Shown here piece after piece: positions 25,770 to 34,245 of a stretch of 36,492 nucleotides of DNA (the stretch's first letter is position 1; every line of letters begins with the position of its first letter). The stretch covers positions 1-36,492 of the forward strand of contig VFZH01000024.1 of assembly GCA_016871255.1 (NCBI GenBank). Direction: 5' to 3'. The DNA comes from Acidimicrobiia bacterium. Its GTDB lineage: Bacteria > Acidobacteriota > Vicinamibacteria > Vicinamibacterales > UBA2999. The notes below the pieces were generated by a model that saw nothing but the letters and a program-made list of their open reading frames with translations, searched no databases and had not been told where the DNA came from. The translations under genes were made by a program, and so were the position numbers.

Positions 25770-26300
25770 TCAACCGCCCCCGGGGGGTCGGCCGCCGAGC
25801 GCCCGCTCTTCGACCTCGATGCGCCGCCGCAGCAGCCAGACAAAGCCCAGGAGAGCGATGGGGCCGGCCAGCAGCGCCCCGAGCAGCATCTGGAACCCGA
25901 TCAGCTCACCGACAACGGCCACGTAGTTCGGGTGCGACAGCCGCGCGTACGGCCCCGAGCGCACGCGCACGCTGTCGGGGGGCACCAGCACCCGGAACGT
26001 CCAGCGCTCGCCGAGCGTGGCGATCGCCCAGTACTTGAGCCCCTTCGCCAGCAGGAACACCGCTCCGCCGGCCACCACGAACGCCAGGGGCGGGGGATCG
26101 GTGATCGCACCGTCGATCGCCATCGCCACGAAGGCGCCCGGGTACGCCCACTGCATCGCGCCGATCACGTCGGCCGCCGGCTCGACCGCCCCCCGGGCGC
26201 GCAGCCGCCGCTCGTTCCGCGCGGACAGGAGCGTTTCGCCAAGCATCGCCGCTCCGGCGATCGCGACACACGCGCCGGCGAAGGTCAGGCTGATCGTCAC
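25770..26300 (-). CDS. Membrane methyltransferase of the ICMT/PEMT type
   Basis: 176 residues with about four to five membrane helices. The C-terminal SAM-binding motif of isoprenylcysteine carboxyl methyltransferase-like enzymes is visible: VRSGPYARLSHPNYVAVVGELIGF (about 112-135), then a helix and the acidic-basic end RRRIEVEERAL. Bacterial members methylate small lipids, polyketides or phospholipid heads rather than prenylated proteins. It sits 27 bases after VapC and 13 before the TPR gene. Together with the ketosynthase and FAD reductase upstream, it suggests a lipid-like product. Confidence 0.82.
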   Translation of the reverse strand: MTISLTFAGACVAIAGAAMLGETLLSARNERRLRARGAVEPAADVIGAMQWAYPGAFVAMAIDGAITDPPPLAFVVAGGAVFLLAKGLKYWAIATLGERWTFRVLVPPDSVRVRSGPYARLSHPNYVAVVGELIGFQMLLGALLAGPIALLGFVWLLRRRIEVEERALGGRPPGGG

Positions 26301-26327
26301 GGCCGCGGAACCCCGGCCCCGAACGGC

Positions 26328-26693
26328 CTACAGCTCCAGCCGTTCCGCCGGGGAGAGCCGCTCCAGGAGCACCCCGTCGCCGGTCGCGAGCTTCCAGCCC
26401 CGGAACCGGGCGTGCGCCACGAGCAGCCGGTCGAAGGGATCGCGCGTCCAGCCCGCGTCCAGGGCCCGCATGAACCAGGGCGTGGCCGGCGGATCGTCCA
26501 CCAGCCATCGCGGCGACGCCACCAGATCGGCGAGCGCCCCCCGCAGCCGGATGCGGCCCCCTTCGAGCAGGAACTGCAGTTCGAGGATCGTCGCCGGCGA
26601 CACGTACGGCCGGCCGGGGGCGCGGGTCAGCGGACGTGCCCGCGGGTGTCCGCGGTCCAGCCAGATCAGTGCGCCGGTGTCGAGCAGGATCAC
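26328..26693 (-). CDS. PIN-domain ribonuclease toxin, VapC-like
   Basis: 121 residues from the GTG that overlaps the antitoxin stop by 4 bases. The frame upstream of this GTG is antitoxin shadow. PIN-domain acidic residues are visible: D5 in LLDTGALIW, E in SPATILELQFL, D in TRDPFDRLLVAHA, and the last D in LATGDGVLL. Toxins of this family cleave tRNA or rRNA when freed from the antitoxin. Complete by length and motifs. Confidence 0.87.
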   Translation of the reverse strand: MILLDTGALIWLDRGHPRARPLTRAPGRPYVSPATILELQFLLEGGRIRLRGALADLVASPRWLVDDPPATPWFMRALDAGWTRDPFDRLLVAHARFRGWKLATGDGVLLERLSPAERLEL

Positions 26694-26941
26694 GAACGCG
26701 TCCGACGGCGCCGGAACTGGAGCCCGCCGGGCTTCCAGGTCCAGCTCCACTGGCCGTCGTCGACGGCCGGATCGAGCACGTCGATCAGCGGAGCCTTCCG
26801 GCGCTTCGGGGCCGGAGCCGTGTCGCGACGCAGCACGTACCGCACACCCCGCCGTTCGATGCACACCGGAGTGCCCTGTTCCGCCTCGTTCAGCACGTCG
26901 GCCAGACGCTCCCGCACCTCGGCGACCGTGTACCGCTTCAT
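26690..26941 (-). CDS. Phd/YefM-type antitoxin partner of VapC
   Basis: 83 residues. MKRYTVAEVRERLADVLNEAEQGTPVCIERRGVRYVLRR is the Phd/YefM DNA-binding dimer fold. The C-terminal part with WSWTWKPGGLQF is the likely toxin-neutralising tail. The ATG overlaps the stop of the FAD reductase (ATGA), and the stop overlaps the VapC start (GTGA). A TGTACA double site lies just upstream, consistent with autoregulation. Confidence 0.86.
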   Translation of the reverse strand: MKRYTVAEVRERLADVLNEAEQGTPVCIERRGVRYVLRRDTAPAPKRRKAPLIDVLDPAVDDGQWSWTWKPGGLQFRRRRTRS

Positions 26942-28125
26942 GGTTGTACATTGTACATCGCAGGAGGGCGGCGCCCGCCGCTGTCCCTGCCGAGGCGCCG
27001 GGCGAGTGCCAGGTCGCCGGCGGCCGCGATGAGCGGCCGGAGCGGCGCGCTCCACCGGGCCACCACCGCCGAGGACACCCGCAGCGCACCGGGTGAGCCC
27101 ACGAGCGACCGCAGGGCGCGGTTCATTCCCCATCGCCCACCGAACTCCCGTCGCCTCGCACGGGCCAGCCAGCCGTGTGCGGGACGGCCGCTCGCCAGCT
27201 CCGCCAGCGCGGCCTCGGCCGCCAGTTCGGCGCCACGAATGGCGAACCGCAGCCCGTCGCCGGTCATCGGGTCCACGAAGCCCGCGCAGTCGCCGGCGAG
27301 CAGCAGCCCGGGGACGCCCGCGGCCGAGGCCTCGATGGCCAGCGGGCCGAGCGTGGCGACAGCGCTGACACGCTCGGCCCCGCGGAACCGCTCGCGCAGC
27401 ACGGAGTCTCCTGCGATCGCCTCCGCGATCACGTCGCCGCCGGTCCCCACCCGGCCGAGTTCCCGCACGGCGCAGACGTTGACCAGGCCGCCGGGCAGCG
27501 GCGCAATCCCCAGATAGCCATCCGTGCGGATGTGCATCTCGCCGCAGTCACCCGTCTCTGCCACGCCCACGTAGTACGCGCCGAACGCCCAGCGGCGAGG
27601 GCGTGCGAACCGGGCGAGGCCGTACTGTCGCGCCAGGCGGGCCTGTCGCCCATCGGCAGCCATCACGAGGCGTGCACCGAGGCCCGTCTCCCGCGTCCCG
27701 ACTCCCACGCGGACACCCGTCACCGTGCCACGCTCACCGGACGCTGCGCGGACGACGACGCCCTCGTCGATCTGCGCGCCGGCAGCGGCGGCGGCGGCCA
27801 GCAGGATCCGGTCGAGATCGCGTCGCCGGATCGCCCTGCCCTCCAGGCCCGGACCGTACCGGCTGCAGACGTCGGCGCCGCCGGGCCCGGTGATCCGCAT
27901 GCCGCGGATGGCATCCGCGTGACCGGCCACCGCCTCGCCAACGCCGAGACGGCCGAGCAGCGCCACGGCGCCGGGATTCAGCGTGTCGCCGCACAGCTTG
28001 TCGCGCGGGAAGACCGCCTGCTCGAGCAGGCGCACCCGCACGCCTGCCCGGGCCAGGCACAGCGCCGCCACGCTGCCGGCCGGCCCGCCACCCACGACCA
28101 GCACGTCTGCGCGCCCGGCGGCCAT
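26938..28125 (-). CDS. FAD-dependent oxidoreductase, geranylgeranyl reductase family
   Basis: 395 residues. The dinucleotide-binding motif VVGGGPAGSVAALCLARAG is at about 10-28, then FPRDKLCGDTLNPGAVALL (the Cys-Gly-Asp region of this family), a RRRDLDRIL motif, VMAADGRQARLAR, and the second FAD motif LLLAGDCAGFVDPMTGDGLRFA at about 285-306. The family reduces double bonds of prenyl chains or oxidises polyketide and lipid intermediates. Its last five codons (MYNVQ before P) contain the antitoxin operator. It starts 12 bases after the ketosynthase stop, so both probably act in one pathway. Confidence 0.87.
   Translation of the reverse strand: MAAGRADVLVVGGGPAGSVAALCLARAGVRVRLLEQAVFPRDKLCGDTLNPGAVALLGRLGVGEAVAGHADAIRGMRITGPGGADVCSRYGPGLEGRAIRRRDLDRILLAAAAAAGAQIDEGVVVRAASGERGTVTGVRVGVGTRETGLGARLVMAADGRQARLARQYGLARFARPRRWAFGAYYVGVAETGDCGEMHIRTDGYLGIAPLPGGLVNVCAVRELGRVGTGGDVIAEAIAGDSVLRERFRGAERVSAVATLGPLAIEASAAGVPGLLLAGDCAGFVDPMTGDGLRFAIRGAELAAEAALAELASGRPAHGWLARARRREFGGRWGMNRALRSLVGSPGALRVSSAVVARWSAPLRPLIAAAGDLALARRLGRDSGGRRPPAMYNVQP
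26945..26957 (-). promoter_or_regulatory. Antitoxin operator and leaderless -10
   Basis: Two palindromic TGTACA sites (26945-26950 and 26952-26957) are separated by one base. On the minus strand TACAAT (26955-26950) lies between them as a -10, ending 8 nt before the antitoxin ATG. Antitoxin bound here would cover the promoter. The site is inside the last codons of the FAD reductase. Confidence 0.6.
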
Positions 28126-28137
28126 CAGCTCCGTGCC

Positions 28138-29406
28138 TCAGACGTGCCCCAGCACCAGCGCACTGTTCTTCGACCCGAAGCCGAGGCAGTTGCAGAGCGC
28201 GGCCTCGACCCGCGCCTCCCGCGCCTGGTTGGGAATGAAGTCCATGTCGCAGGCGGGATCCGGATCGACCAGGTTGATGGTCGGGGGCAGGGTGCCCCGG
28301 CTCAGCGCCAGGGACGCGGCGACCACACCCGCGGCCCCGCTGGCCCCCTGCGGGTGCCCGATCATCGACTTGGTCGACGAGCCCGGCACCGCATCGGCGC
28401 GCCGGCCGAAGAAGCGGCGCACGCACCGCGACTCGATGGCATCGTTCAACTGCGTGGACGTCCCGTGGTAGTTCACGTATCCGATCGTTTCCCGTGCCCT
28501 GCCCGACCGTGCCACGGCCAGATCGAGGCACCTGATGATCTCGTCGCCGTCCGGATCCATCTGGACGCGGTGGTAGGCGTCGCAGGTGGATCCGTAGCCC
28601 TCGACGACGGCGTAGGCACGAGCCCCCCGGGCCCTCGCCCGATCCTCCCGCTCCAGCACCACCATCCAGGCTCCCTCTCCCAGGACGAACCCGTCACGCC
28701 CTGCGTCGAAGGGGCGAGAGGCTTCCGCCGGCCGATCGTTGTACCGGGTGGACACCGCCCGCATGCGGGAGAACCCGAAGATCATGCCGGGCAGCACGCA
28801 CCCATCCGTGCCGCCCGAGAGCACGACGTCGCTGTCGCCGGATCGGATCAGCGCAGCGGCGTAGCCGATGGCGTCCGTCGAGCTCGTGCACCCGCACGAG
28901 AGCACGTGACTGATCCCCCGCAGCCCGAGCGAGATGGACACCTCACTCGAGACCATGCCGCAGATGCCGACGGCGATCGCGTACGGCGTGACGTGCCGCC
29001 CGGCCTGCGTGAAGAAGTCTTCGTACTGCCGTTCGCCGACGTCGATCCCGCCACCGCCGCTGCCGATGACGACACCGGCGCCGGGCTCACCGACCCTGAG
29101 ACCGGCGTCGTGCCAGGCTTCCCGCCCGGCCACCACGCCGAACAGCGCGGCCCTCGAGTACCGTCTGGGATCCGCACGGCTCTCCACGTCATCGTCGCCT
29201 TCGAGAGGGAGGGCGTCTTCGATCGACACGGCGGGCACGGCGGCGGCCACGCGGCAGGGATACGGCGACGCATCGAACGACGTGATCGCGCGGGTGCCGC
29301 TCGTGCCCGTCCGCACGTGTGTCCAGAACCGCTCGCGGCCCACCCCGAACGGCGACACGACGCCGATGCCGCTGATGACCACGCGGGGCGATCGCGACGT
29401 GGGCAT
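28138..29406 (-). CDS. Beta-ketoacyl-ACP synthase (FabF-like)
   Basis: 422 residues from the ATG at 29406. A longer frame upstream overlaps the divergent promoter and is rejected. The catalytic triad of condensing enzymes is intact: C173 in CGCTSSTDA, H314 in NYHGTST, and H351 in SMIGHPQGASG. VVISGIGVVSPFG at the N-terminus and a GSKNSALVL end are typical. It condenses acyl groups with malonyl-ACP. No ACP, acyltransferase or ketoreductase lies nearby, so it is probably an accessory or secondary-metabolite ketosynthase rather than housekeeping FabF. First gene of the minus-strand run. Confidence 0.9.
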   Translation of the reverse strand: MPTSRSPRVVISGIGVVSPFGVGRERFWTHVRTGTSGTRAITSFDASPYPCRVAAAVPAVSIEDALPLEGDDDVESRADPRRYSRAALFGVVAGREAWHDAGLRVGEPGAGVVIGSGGGGIDVGERQYEDFFTQAGRHVTPYAIAVGICGMVSSEVSISLGLRGISHVLSCGCTSSTDAIGYAAALIRSGDSDVVLSGGTDGCVLPGMIFGFSRMRAVSTRYNDRPAEASRPFDAGRDGFVLGEGAWMVVLEREDRARARGARAYAVVEGYGSTCDAYHRVQMDPDGDEIIRCLDLAVARSGRARETIGYVNYHGTSTQLNDAIESRCVRRFFGRRADAVPGSSTKSMIGHPQGASGAAGVVAASLALSRGTLPPTINLVDPDPACDMDFIPNQAREARVEAALCNCLGFGSKNSALVLGHV

Positions 29407-29418
29407 GAAGGTGGTCAC

Positions 29419-29425
29419 TATAATA
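29419..29425. promoter_or_regulatory. Overlapping divergent -10 elements (TATAAT / TATTAT)
   Basis: The 7 bases read TATAAT on the plus strand (29419-29424), serving the membrane methyltransferase 41 nt downstream. On the minus strand they read TATTAT (29425-29420), 13 nt before the ketosynthase ATG. The two promoters cannot be occupied at once. No clear -35 on either side. Confidence 0.5.
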
Positions 29426-29465
29426 CGGAGCCCCAGATCACCCGTTGGTGCAGCGAACGCCAGAC

Positions 29466-30170
29466 ATGGCCGAGCACGTTTCACGCCTGACGCGCGCCAT
29501 CGCCCGGAGCGGTGCGCTGCTCTTCCTGCTCGCGCTGCTCTACGCTGCGTACACATACGAGGTCACGATGGGTACCCCCGCGGTCTCGTCGAACGTGTGG
29601 CCGGCAGCCGGCGTCAACGTCCTGCTCTTCTCGGTCTTCGCGCTCCACCACAGCGTGTTCGCCCGCACGCCCGTACGCGGCGCCATCCAGCGCGCCGCAG
29701 GCGCGCCGCTCGAGCGGCCGATCTACATCTGGTCCGCGAGCCTGCTGCTCGTGGCGGTGTGTCTGCTGTGGCAGCCGGTTGGCGGCGACGTCTGGCACGT
29801 GCCCGCGCCCTGGGCATGGGGCCTGCGCGCGGTGCAGGTTGCCGGCGTGTGGGTCTCGCTCCGGAGCGCGGCGGCGATCGACCTCGGCGAGCTCGCCGGC
29901 CTGCGACCTCCGGGGCCGTCTCCCAGGGCCGCACCGACGACGAAGAGCTTCTACGGCTGGGTGCGCCACCCGATCTACACCGGGTGGTTCGCGATGGTGT
30001 TCGCCGAGCCGGCGATGACCGCGACGCGCCTGGTGTTTGCGCTCGTATCGGGGGTGTACCTGCTGGTGGCGATACCGCTGGAGGAGCGGTCGCTGGCCGC
30101 TTCGATGGGGCCGGCCTACCGGGCGTACACGCGGCAGGTGCGGTGGCGGCTGCTGCCCGGCCTGTACTGA
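29466..30170 (+). CDS. Membrane methyltransferase, MddA/NnrU-like ICMT superfamily
   Basis: 234 residues from ATG 29466; an in-frame TTG seven codons upstream is unlikely. Five to six helices are predicted. Motifs: FALHHSVFARTPVR (about 52-65), typical of the NnrU/MddA group, and SFYGWVRHPIYTGWFAMVFAEP with IPLEERSLAASMGPAYRAYTRQVRW, the SAM-binding end. MddA methylates methanethiol to dimethyl sulfide, but the family is broad and the substrate here is not certain. It is divergent from the ketosynthase, the second ICMT-superfamily enzyme in about 4.5 kb. Confidence 0.82.
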   Translation: MAEHVSRLTRAIARSGALLFLLALLYAAYTYEVTMGTPAVSSNVWPAAGVNVLLFSVFALHHSVFARTPVRGAIQRAAGAPLERPIYIWSASLLLVAVCLLWQPVGGDVWHVPAPWAWGLRAVQVAGVWVSLRSAAAIDLGELAGLRPPGPSPRAAPTTKSFYGWVRHPIYTGWFAMVFAEPAMTATRLVFALVSGVYLLVAIPLEERSLAASMGPAYRAYTRQVRWRLLPGLY

Positions 30171-30250
30171 CGCCCGAGGAATCGGCCGGGAAGGACCGGG
30201 GCCTACAGTCACCCGCATCCAGGTGCACGGCCGCACGCATCGGGCCTGCG

Positions 30251-30568
30251 CTATTCCTCTTCCTCGACGTCCTTCGGCAGTCCCTCCAGCTCCTCGAGGA
30301 AGATCAGGCCGCGGTGCGACGGGATCTCGAAGCGCTTCCCGCACGTCCGGCAGGTGACGTCGTCGTCCACGCGCACCAGGTGATCGCGCACCTTGGCGAA
30401 GAGGGCCCGATCGCGTTCGCCCGCGCCCGGGGGCGGCTTGTCCCTGCGCGTGCGGCGCAGCCATCGCACCGCGTAGTCGTTCGTCCGGCCGCAGCGCGGG
30501 CATCGATAGCTCGCCTGCCTCTGCTCCGGCCGCTCCGTGAAGAAGTGCCGCTCGTCCACCCGCCGCAT
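30251..30568 (-). CDS. Small protein with two zinc knuckles
   Basis: 105 residues from the ATG at 30568. YRCPRCGRTNDYAVRWL (residues about 18-34) and VTCRTCGKRFEIP (about 71-83) give two CxxC pairs that can bind one or two zinc ions. The C-terminus is strongly acidic (KDVEEEE). I do not recognise a family; a nucleic-acid or protein-binding adaptor is possible. It is divergent from lon with 43 bases between starts, so the two share a promoter region. Confidence 0.7.
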   Translation of the reverse strand: MRRVDERHFFTERPEQRQASYRCPRCGRTNDYAVRWLRRTRRDKPPPGAGERDRALFAKVRDHLVRVDDDVTCRTCGKRFEIPSHRGLIFLEELEGLPKDVEEEE

Positions 30569-30611
30569 CTTAGCTGATAGACTGACTCCGCATCGACTCG
30601 CACGCCTCGGC

Positions 30612-32999
30612 ATGACCGACTCCCCTTCCAGCTCGACGTCGGCGCCTGACCAGCCCGCGCTGCCGCCGGAGCTGCCCGTGCTCCCGCTCCGGCGGACCGT
30701 GGCGTTTCCGCTGACGCTGCAGCCCCTGGCGGTGAACCGGCCGGGATCTGTCGCCGCCGTCAACCGCGCGCTGTCCGGCGACCGGCTGCTCGCGCTGTTC
30801 ATGCAGGACAGCGATGCGGACGAGCCGGGCCCGGACGACCTTCGACGGATCGGCACGGTCGTGGCCATCCGCCAGATGGCCAAGACTCCGGGCGGCGTGA
30901 ACATCATCGTGGAGGGGATCGCGCGGGTGCGAGCCGATGCGATCACCGTGGAGGCGCCGGGCCTCCGAGCCAGGCTGACGCCCGTTCCCGAGCAGGTCGA
31001 GAAGTCGCTCGAAGTGGACGCGCACGTCCGCCGCATCCAGGAACTGGTGGGCAAGGCCGTCTCGCTCGCCACCGGTCTGTCGGAAGAACTCCGGGGCCTC
31101 GTGATGAGCATCGACGAGCCGCTCAGGCTCGCCTACCTCCTCGGCAGCCTCATCGACCTCAAGCCCGCCGAGCGCCAGGCCCTGCTCGAAGAAGACGACC
31201 TCCTCAGGAAGCTCCACACCATCACGGTCGCGCTGGCCCGCGAGGTGTCGCTGCTCGAGCTGAAGGGGCAGATCGAGTCGCAGGCGCAGCAGGAGATGAC
31301 CGACCAGCAGCGCCAGTACTACCTGCGCCAGCAGCTCAAGGCGATTCAGCAGGAGCTGGGCGAAGGCGAGGAAGGCGAGATCGGCGACCTGCGTACCCGG
31401 ATCGAAGCCGCCCGGCTGCCCGAAGCGGTGCTGACCGTCGCCACCCGCGAGCTCGATCGGCTGGGGCGCATGACGTCGGCGTCACCCGAGTACCAGATGG
31501 TCCGGACCTACCTCGACTGGCTGCTGGACGTGCCCTGGTCGAAGGCCGCCGACGATCGGCTGGACCCGGTGGAGGCGCGGCGGGTCCTCGACGAGGATCA
31601 CTACGATCTCGACAAGGTCAAGGAGCGCATCGTCGAGCACCTGGCGGTCCGCAGGCTGAAGGGCGACATGAAGGGGCCGATCCTCTGCTTCGTCGGCCCG
31701 CCCGGCGTGGGCAAGACGTCGCTGGGACACTCGATCGCACGGGCCATGTCGCGGACGTTCGTGCGGATCTCGCTCGGCGGCGTCCGCGACGAAGCGGAGA
31801 TCCGCGGGCACCGACGCACCTACATCGGTTCGATCCCGGGACGCATCGTGCAGGCCCTGAAGCAGGCCGGCTCGATGAACCCCGTCTTCATGCTCGACGA
31901 GATCGACAAGGTGTCGGCGGGCTTCCAGGGCGATCCCGCCGCCGCGCTCCTCGAGGTGCTCGACCCCGCCCAGAATCACACGTTCCGCGATCACTACCTG
32001 GAAGTCCCGGTCGACCTGTCGCGGGTGCTCTTCATCGCGACGGCGAATCAGCTCGGCACGATTCACCCGGCGCTCCTCGACCGCATGGAAATCATTCCGC
32101 TCGGCGGCTACTCCCAGGACGAGAAGCGGCACATCGCGCGGAAGTACCTGATCCCCAGACAGATCACCGAACACGGCCTGACGGCCGGACAGCTCGAAAT
32201 CACCGATGACGCGCTCAAGCAGGTGATTGCTGCGTACACGCGCGAGGCGGGCGTGCGGAACCTGGAGCGCGAGCTGGGCGCGCTGGCGCGCAAGGTCGCG
32301 GCACGGATCGCCTCCGCCACCGATACGGCCACCGTCGTCACCACCGTCACCGCGGACGATCTGGCCGAGATGCTGGGGCCGCCGCGCTTCCGGAAGGAGC
32401 AGGCGTTCCGGACCTCACGGCCAGGTGTCGCGACCGGCGTGGCCTGGACCGAGACCGGCGGCGACGTCCTGTACATCGAGGCCACGCTCATGCCCGGCGG
32501 CTCGCAGCAGACCATCCTGACCGGTCAGCTCGGCACCGTCATGCAGGAGTCCGCCCGTGCGGCGCTCAGCCACCTGCGTGCTCACGCGTCGTCTCTCGGC
32601 CTGTCCCCGGACTTCCTCGCACACCGCGACCTGCACGTCCACGTGCCGGCCGGTGCCATCCCCAAGGACGGACCGTCGGCCGGGGTGACGATCGCCACCG
32701 CCATCCTGTCGGCCGCGCGGAAGGAACCGGTGCGCGACGACGTGGCAATGACCGGCGAGATCACGTTGTCGGGCCTGGTGCTGCCCGTCGGAGGCATCCG
32801 CGAGAAGGTGCTGGCGGCACGCCGGCAGGACATCCGCACGTTCATCCTCCCGGCGCAGAACGAGCCGGACCTGGCGGAACTGCCCGGGGACGTCCGGGCG
32901 GACCTGACGTTCGTGCCGGTCGAAACGCTGGAGCAGGCGCTGGCCGTGTCGCTGCCCGGCGCCGTCGAGCCTGCCTCTGCGACCGCCCCCGCGCGCTGA
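30612..32999 (+). CDS. lon: ATP-dependent protease Lon
   Basis: 795 residues from the ATG at 30612; the frame upstream lacks support. Order: substrate-recognition N domain starting [19 protein letters not shown] (about 22-40), coiled region with [18 protein letters not shown]-like sequence, AAA+ module (Walker [19 protein letters not shown]), and a C-terminal serine protease domain with S689 in KDGPSAGVT and the expected Lys in REKVLAARR about 43 residues later. It degrades misfolded and regulatory proteins, including many antitoxins. TAGACT at 30578-30583 is a possible -10. Confidence 0.97.
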   Translation: MTDSPSSSTSAPDQPALPPELPVLPLRRTVAFPLTLQPLAVNRPGSVAAVNRALSGDRLLALFMQDSDADEPGPDDLRRIGTVVAIRQMAKTPGGVNIIVEGIARVRADAITVEAPGLRARLTPVPEQVEKSLEVDAHVRRIQELVGKAVSLATGLSEELRGLVMSIDEPLRLAYLLGSLIDLKPAERQALLEEDDLLRKLHTITVALAREVSLLELKGQIESQAQQEMTDQQRQYYLRQQLKAIQQELGEGEEGEIGDLRTRIEAARLPEAVLTVATRELDRLGRMTSASPEYQMVRTYLDWLLDVPWSKAADDRLDPVEARRVLDEDHYDLDKVKERIVEHLAVRRLKGDMKGPILCFVGPPGVGKTSLGHSIARAMSRTFVRISLGGVRDEAEIRGHRRTYIGSIPGRIVQALKQAGSMNPVFMLDEIDKVSAGFQGDPAAALLEVLDPAQNHTFRDHYLEVPVDLSRVLFIATANQLGTIHPALLDRMEIIPLGGYSQDEKRHIARKYLIPRQITEHGLTAGQLEITDDALKQVIAAYTREAGVRNLERELGALARKVAARIASATDTATVVTTVTADDLAEMLGPPRFRKEQAFRTSRPGVATGVAWTETGGDVLYIEATLMPGGSQQTILTGQLGTVMQESARAALSHLRAHASSLGLSPDFLAHRDLHVHVPAGAIPKDGPSAGVTIATAILSAARKEPVRDDVAMTGEITLSGLVLPVGGIREKVLAARRQDIRTFILPAQNEPDLAELPGDVRADLTFVPVETLEQALAVSLPGAVEPASATAPAR

Positions 33000-33009
33000 C
33001 GGGGCCGCG

Positions 33010-34140
33010 GTGTCGGACTCTCTCGTCTTCTACATCTCCGGGCACGGCTTCGGGCACGCCTCGCGCGCGATCGAAGTGCTGCGCGCCCTGCTCGCCCGCT
33101 GCCCGGCGGCCCGGGCCATCGTGCGAACAGCGATCCCGCGCCGTCTGTTCCAGGCGGTATCCGGAGACCGGATACGGGTCGAGCCCTTCGAAGCCGACAC
33201 CGGCATCGTGCAGCTCGACAGCCTGCGGCTCGACGAAGCGGCCAGCATCGCCCGCGCCGACGCCTTCTACCGGACGCTCCCTGCCCGCGCCGCCGAGGAA
33301 GCCCGGTACCTGACCGGAGCAGGAGCGGCGCTGGTGGCCGGCGACATCCCGCCGCTCGCCTTTGCGGCCGCCGCGGCCGCGGGCCTTCCGTCGATCGCTA
33401 TGGGCAACTTCACCTGGGACTGGATCTACGAGGACTATCCCGGCGTCGATGCCGCGCCACGGCTCCTGCCCGCGATCCGGGGGGCGTATGCGGGCGCGTC
33501 CCTCGCCCTTCGTCTGCCGCTGTCAGGCGGTTTCGAGTCGACGCCCCTCGTCAGAGACGTCCCGCTCATCGCCCGACATGCCGTCCGGTCACGCGACGAG
33601 GTGTGCGGCGCCTTCGGTCTGCCGCCGGGCGTGCCGATCGTGCTCATGTCGTTCGGCGGACACGGGCTCGACGGGTTCAACCCCGCGTCGATCGCGCATC
33701 TCGAGGGGTATACCGTGATCGCGGCCGCCGACCTGTCCTTCTCGCGCGGCCCCGCCGGGCCAGATGCGCGTCGGGGGGTCGTGCCGATCGACGAGTCGGC
33801 CATCGCTGCGGCGGGCTTCCGCTACCAGGACCTCGTCGCCGCCGCGGACGTCGTCGTCACCAAGCCCGGCTACGGGATCATCTCCGAGTGCGCCGCCAAC
33901 CAGACGGCCATCCTCTACACCTCCCGGGGTCGCTTCCGCGAATACGACGTGCTGGTCCGGGAGATGCCGCGCTTCGTGCGCGCGGCCTTCATCGGGCAGG
34001 ACGATCTGTTCGCCGGCCGCTGGGAGAAGCACCTGGAGGCGTTGCTGGCCAGCCCGGCGCCTCCGAAGCCGGACACGACTGGGGCCGACGTGGTGGCGGA
34101 GATCCTGGCGCGCGCCCTGAACACCGGTCGCCTCGACTGA
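33010..34140 (+). CDS. GT-B-like protein related to the N-domain of L-arabinokinases
   Basis: 376 residues from GTG, 10 bases after lon. The N-terminal YISGHGFGHASRAIEVLRAL (about 8-27) is the glycine/His loop of a glycosyltransferase-like family found as the N-terminal domain of plant arabinokinases and as stand-alone bacterial proteins. IAMGNFTWDWIYEDY, VLMSFGGHGLDGF and VVVTKPGYGIISECAANQTAILYTSR (MurG-like nucleotide-sugar region) follow. No membrane helix. A sugar-transfer role is plausible but unproven; no kinase domain is attached. Confidence 0.78.
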   Translation: MSDSLVFYISGHGFGHASRAIEVLRALLARCPAARAIVRTAIPRRLFQAVSGDRIRVEPFEADTGIVQLDSLRLDEAASIARADAFYRTLPARAAEEARYLTGAGAALVAGDIPPLAFAAAAAAGLPSIAMGNFTWDWIYEDYPGVDAAPRLLPAIRGAYAGASLALRLPLSGGFESTPLVRDVPLIARHAVRSRDEVCGAFGLPPGVPIVLMSFGGHGLDGFNPASIAHLEGYTVIAAADLSFSRGPAGPDARRGVVPIDESAIAAAGFRYQDLVAAADVVVTKPGYGIISECAANQTAILYTSRGRFREYDVLVREMPRFVRAAFIGQDDLFAGRWEKHLEALLASPAPPKPDTTGADVVAEILARALNTGRLD

Positions 34141-34160
34141 TCCGCCAGGGATTGCACGTG

Positions 34161-34212
34161 TAGCGGCCAGCTTCAGCTGGCCGAGGGCCGGCTGGAGCTG
34201 GCCCCTGCGAGT
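34161..34212. repeat. Tail-to-tail pair of GGCC hairpin repeats
   Basis: GGCCAGCT/AGCTGGCC (34165-34182) is a perfect inverted repeat with a 2-base centre. After 4 bases GGCCGGCT/AGCTGGCC (34187-34204) follows with one mismatch. The flanks TAGC on the left and CCTGCGAG on the right match the outer ends of the units at 22982-23076. It lies in the 105-base gap between convergent genes. Confidence 0.78.
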
Positions 34213-34245
34213 GCTCCGCAGCCTCTCTGTCCTGTCCGGCCGTGG

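Noticed and set aside
23189-26038. Plus-strand frame of 949 codons opposite the TPR-metallopeptidase
   Set aside because: The minus strand has TPR repeats, HELAH and a signal anchor; the plus frame has only Arg/Gln-rich text.
27175-29490. Plus-strand frame of 771 codons opposite the FAD reductase and ketosynthase
   Set aside because: Antisense to two enzymes with intact active-site motifs; no family resemblance.
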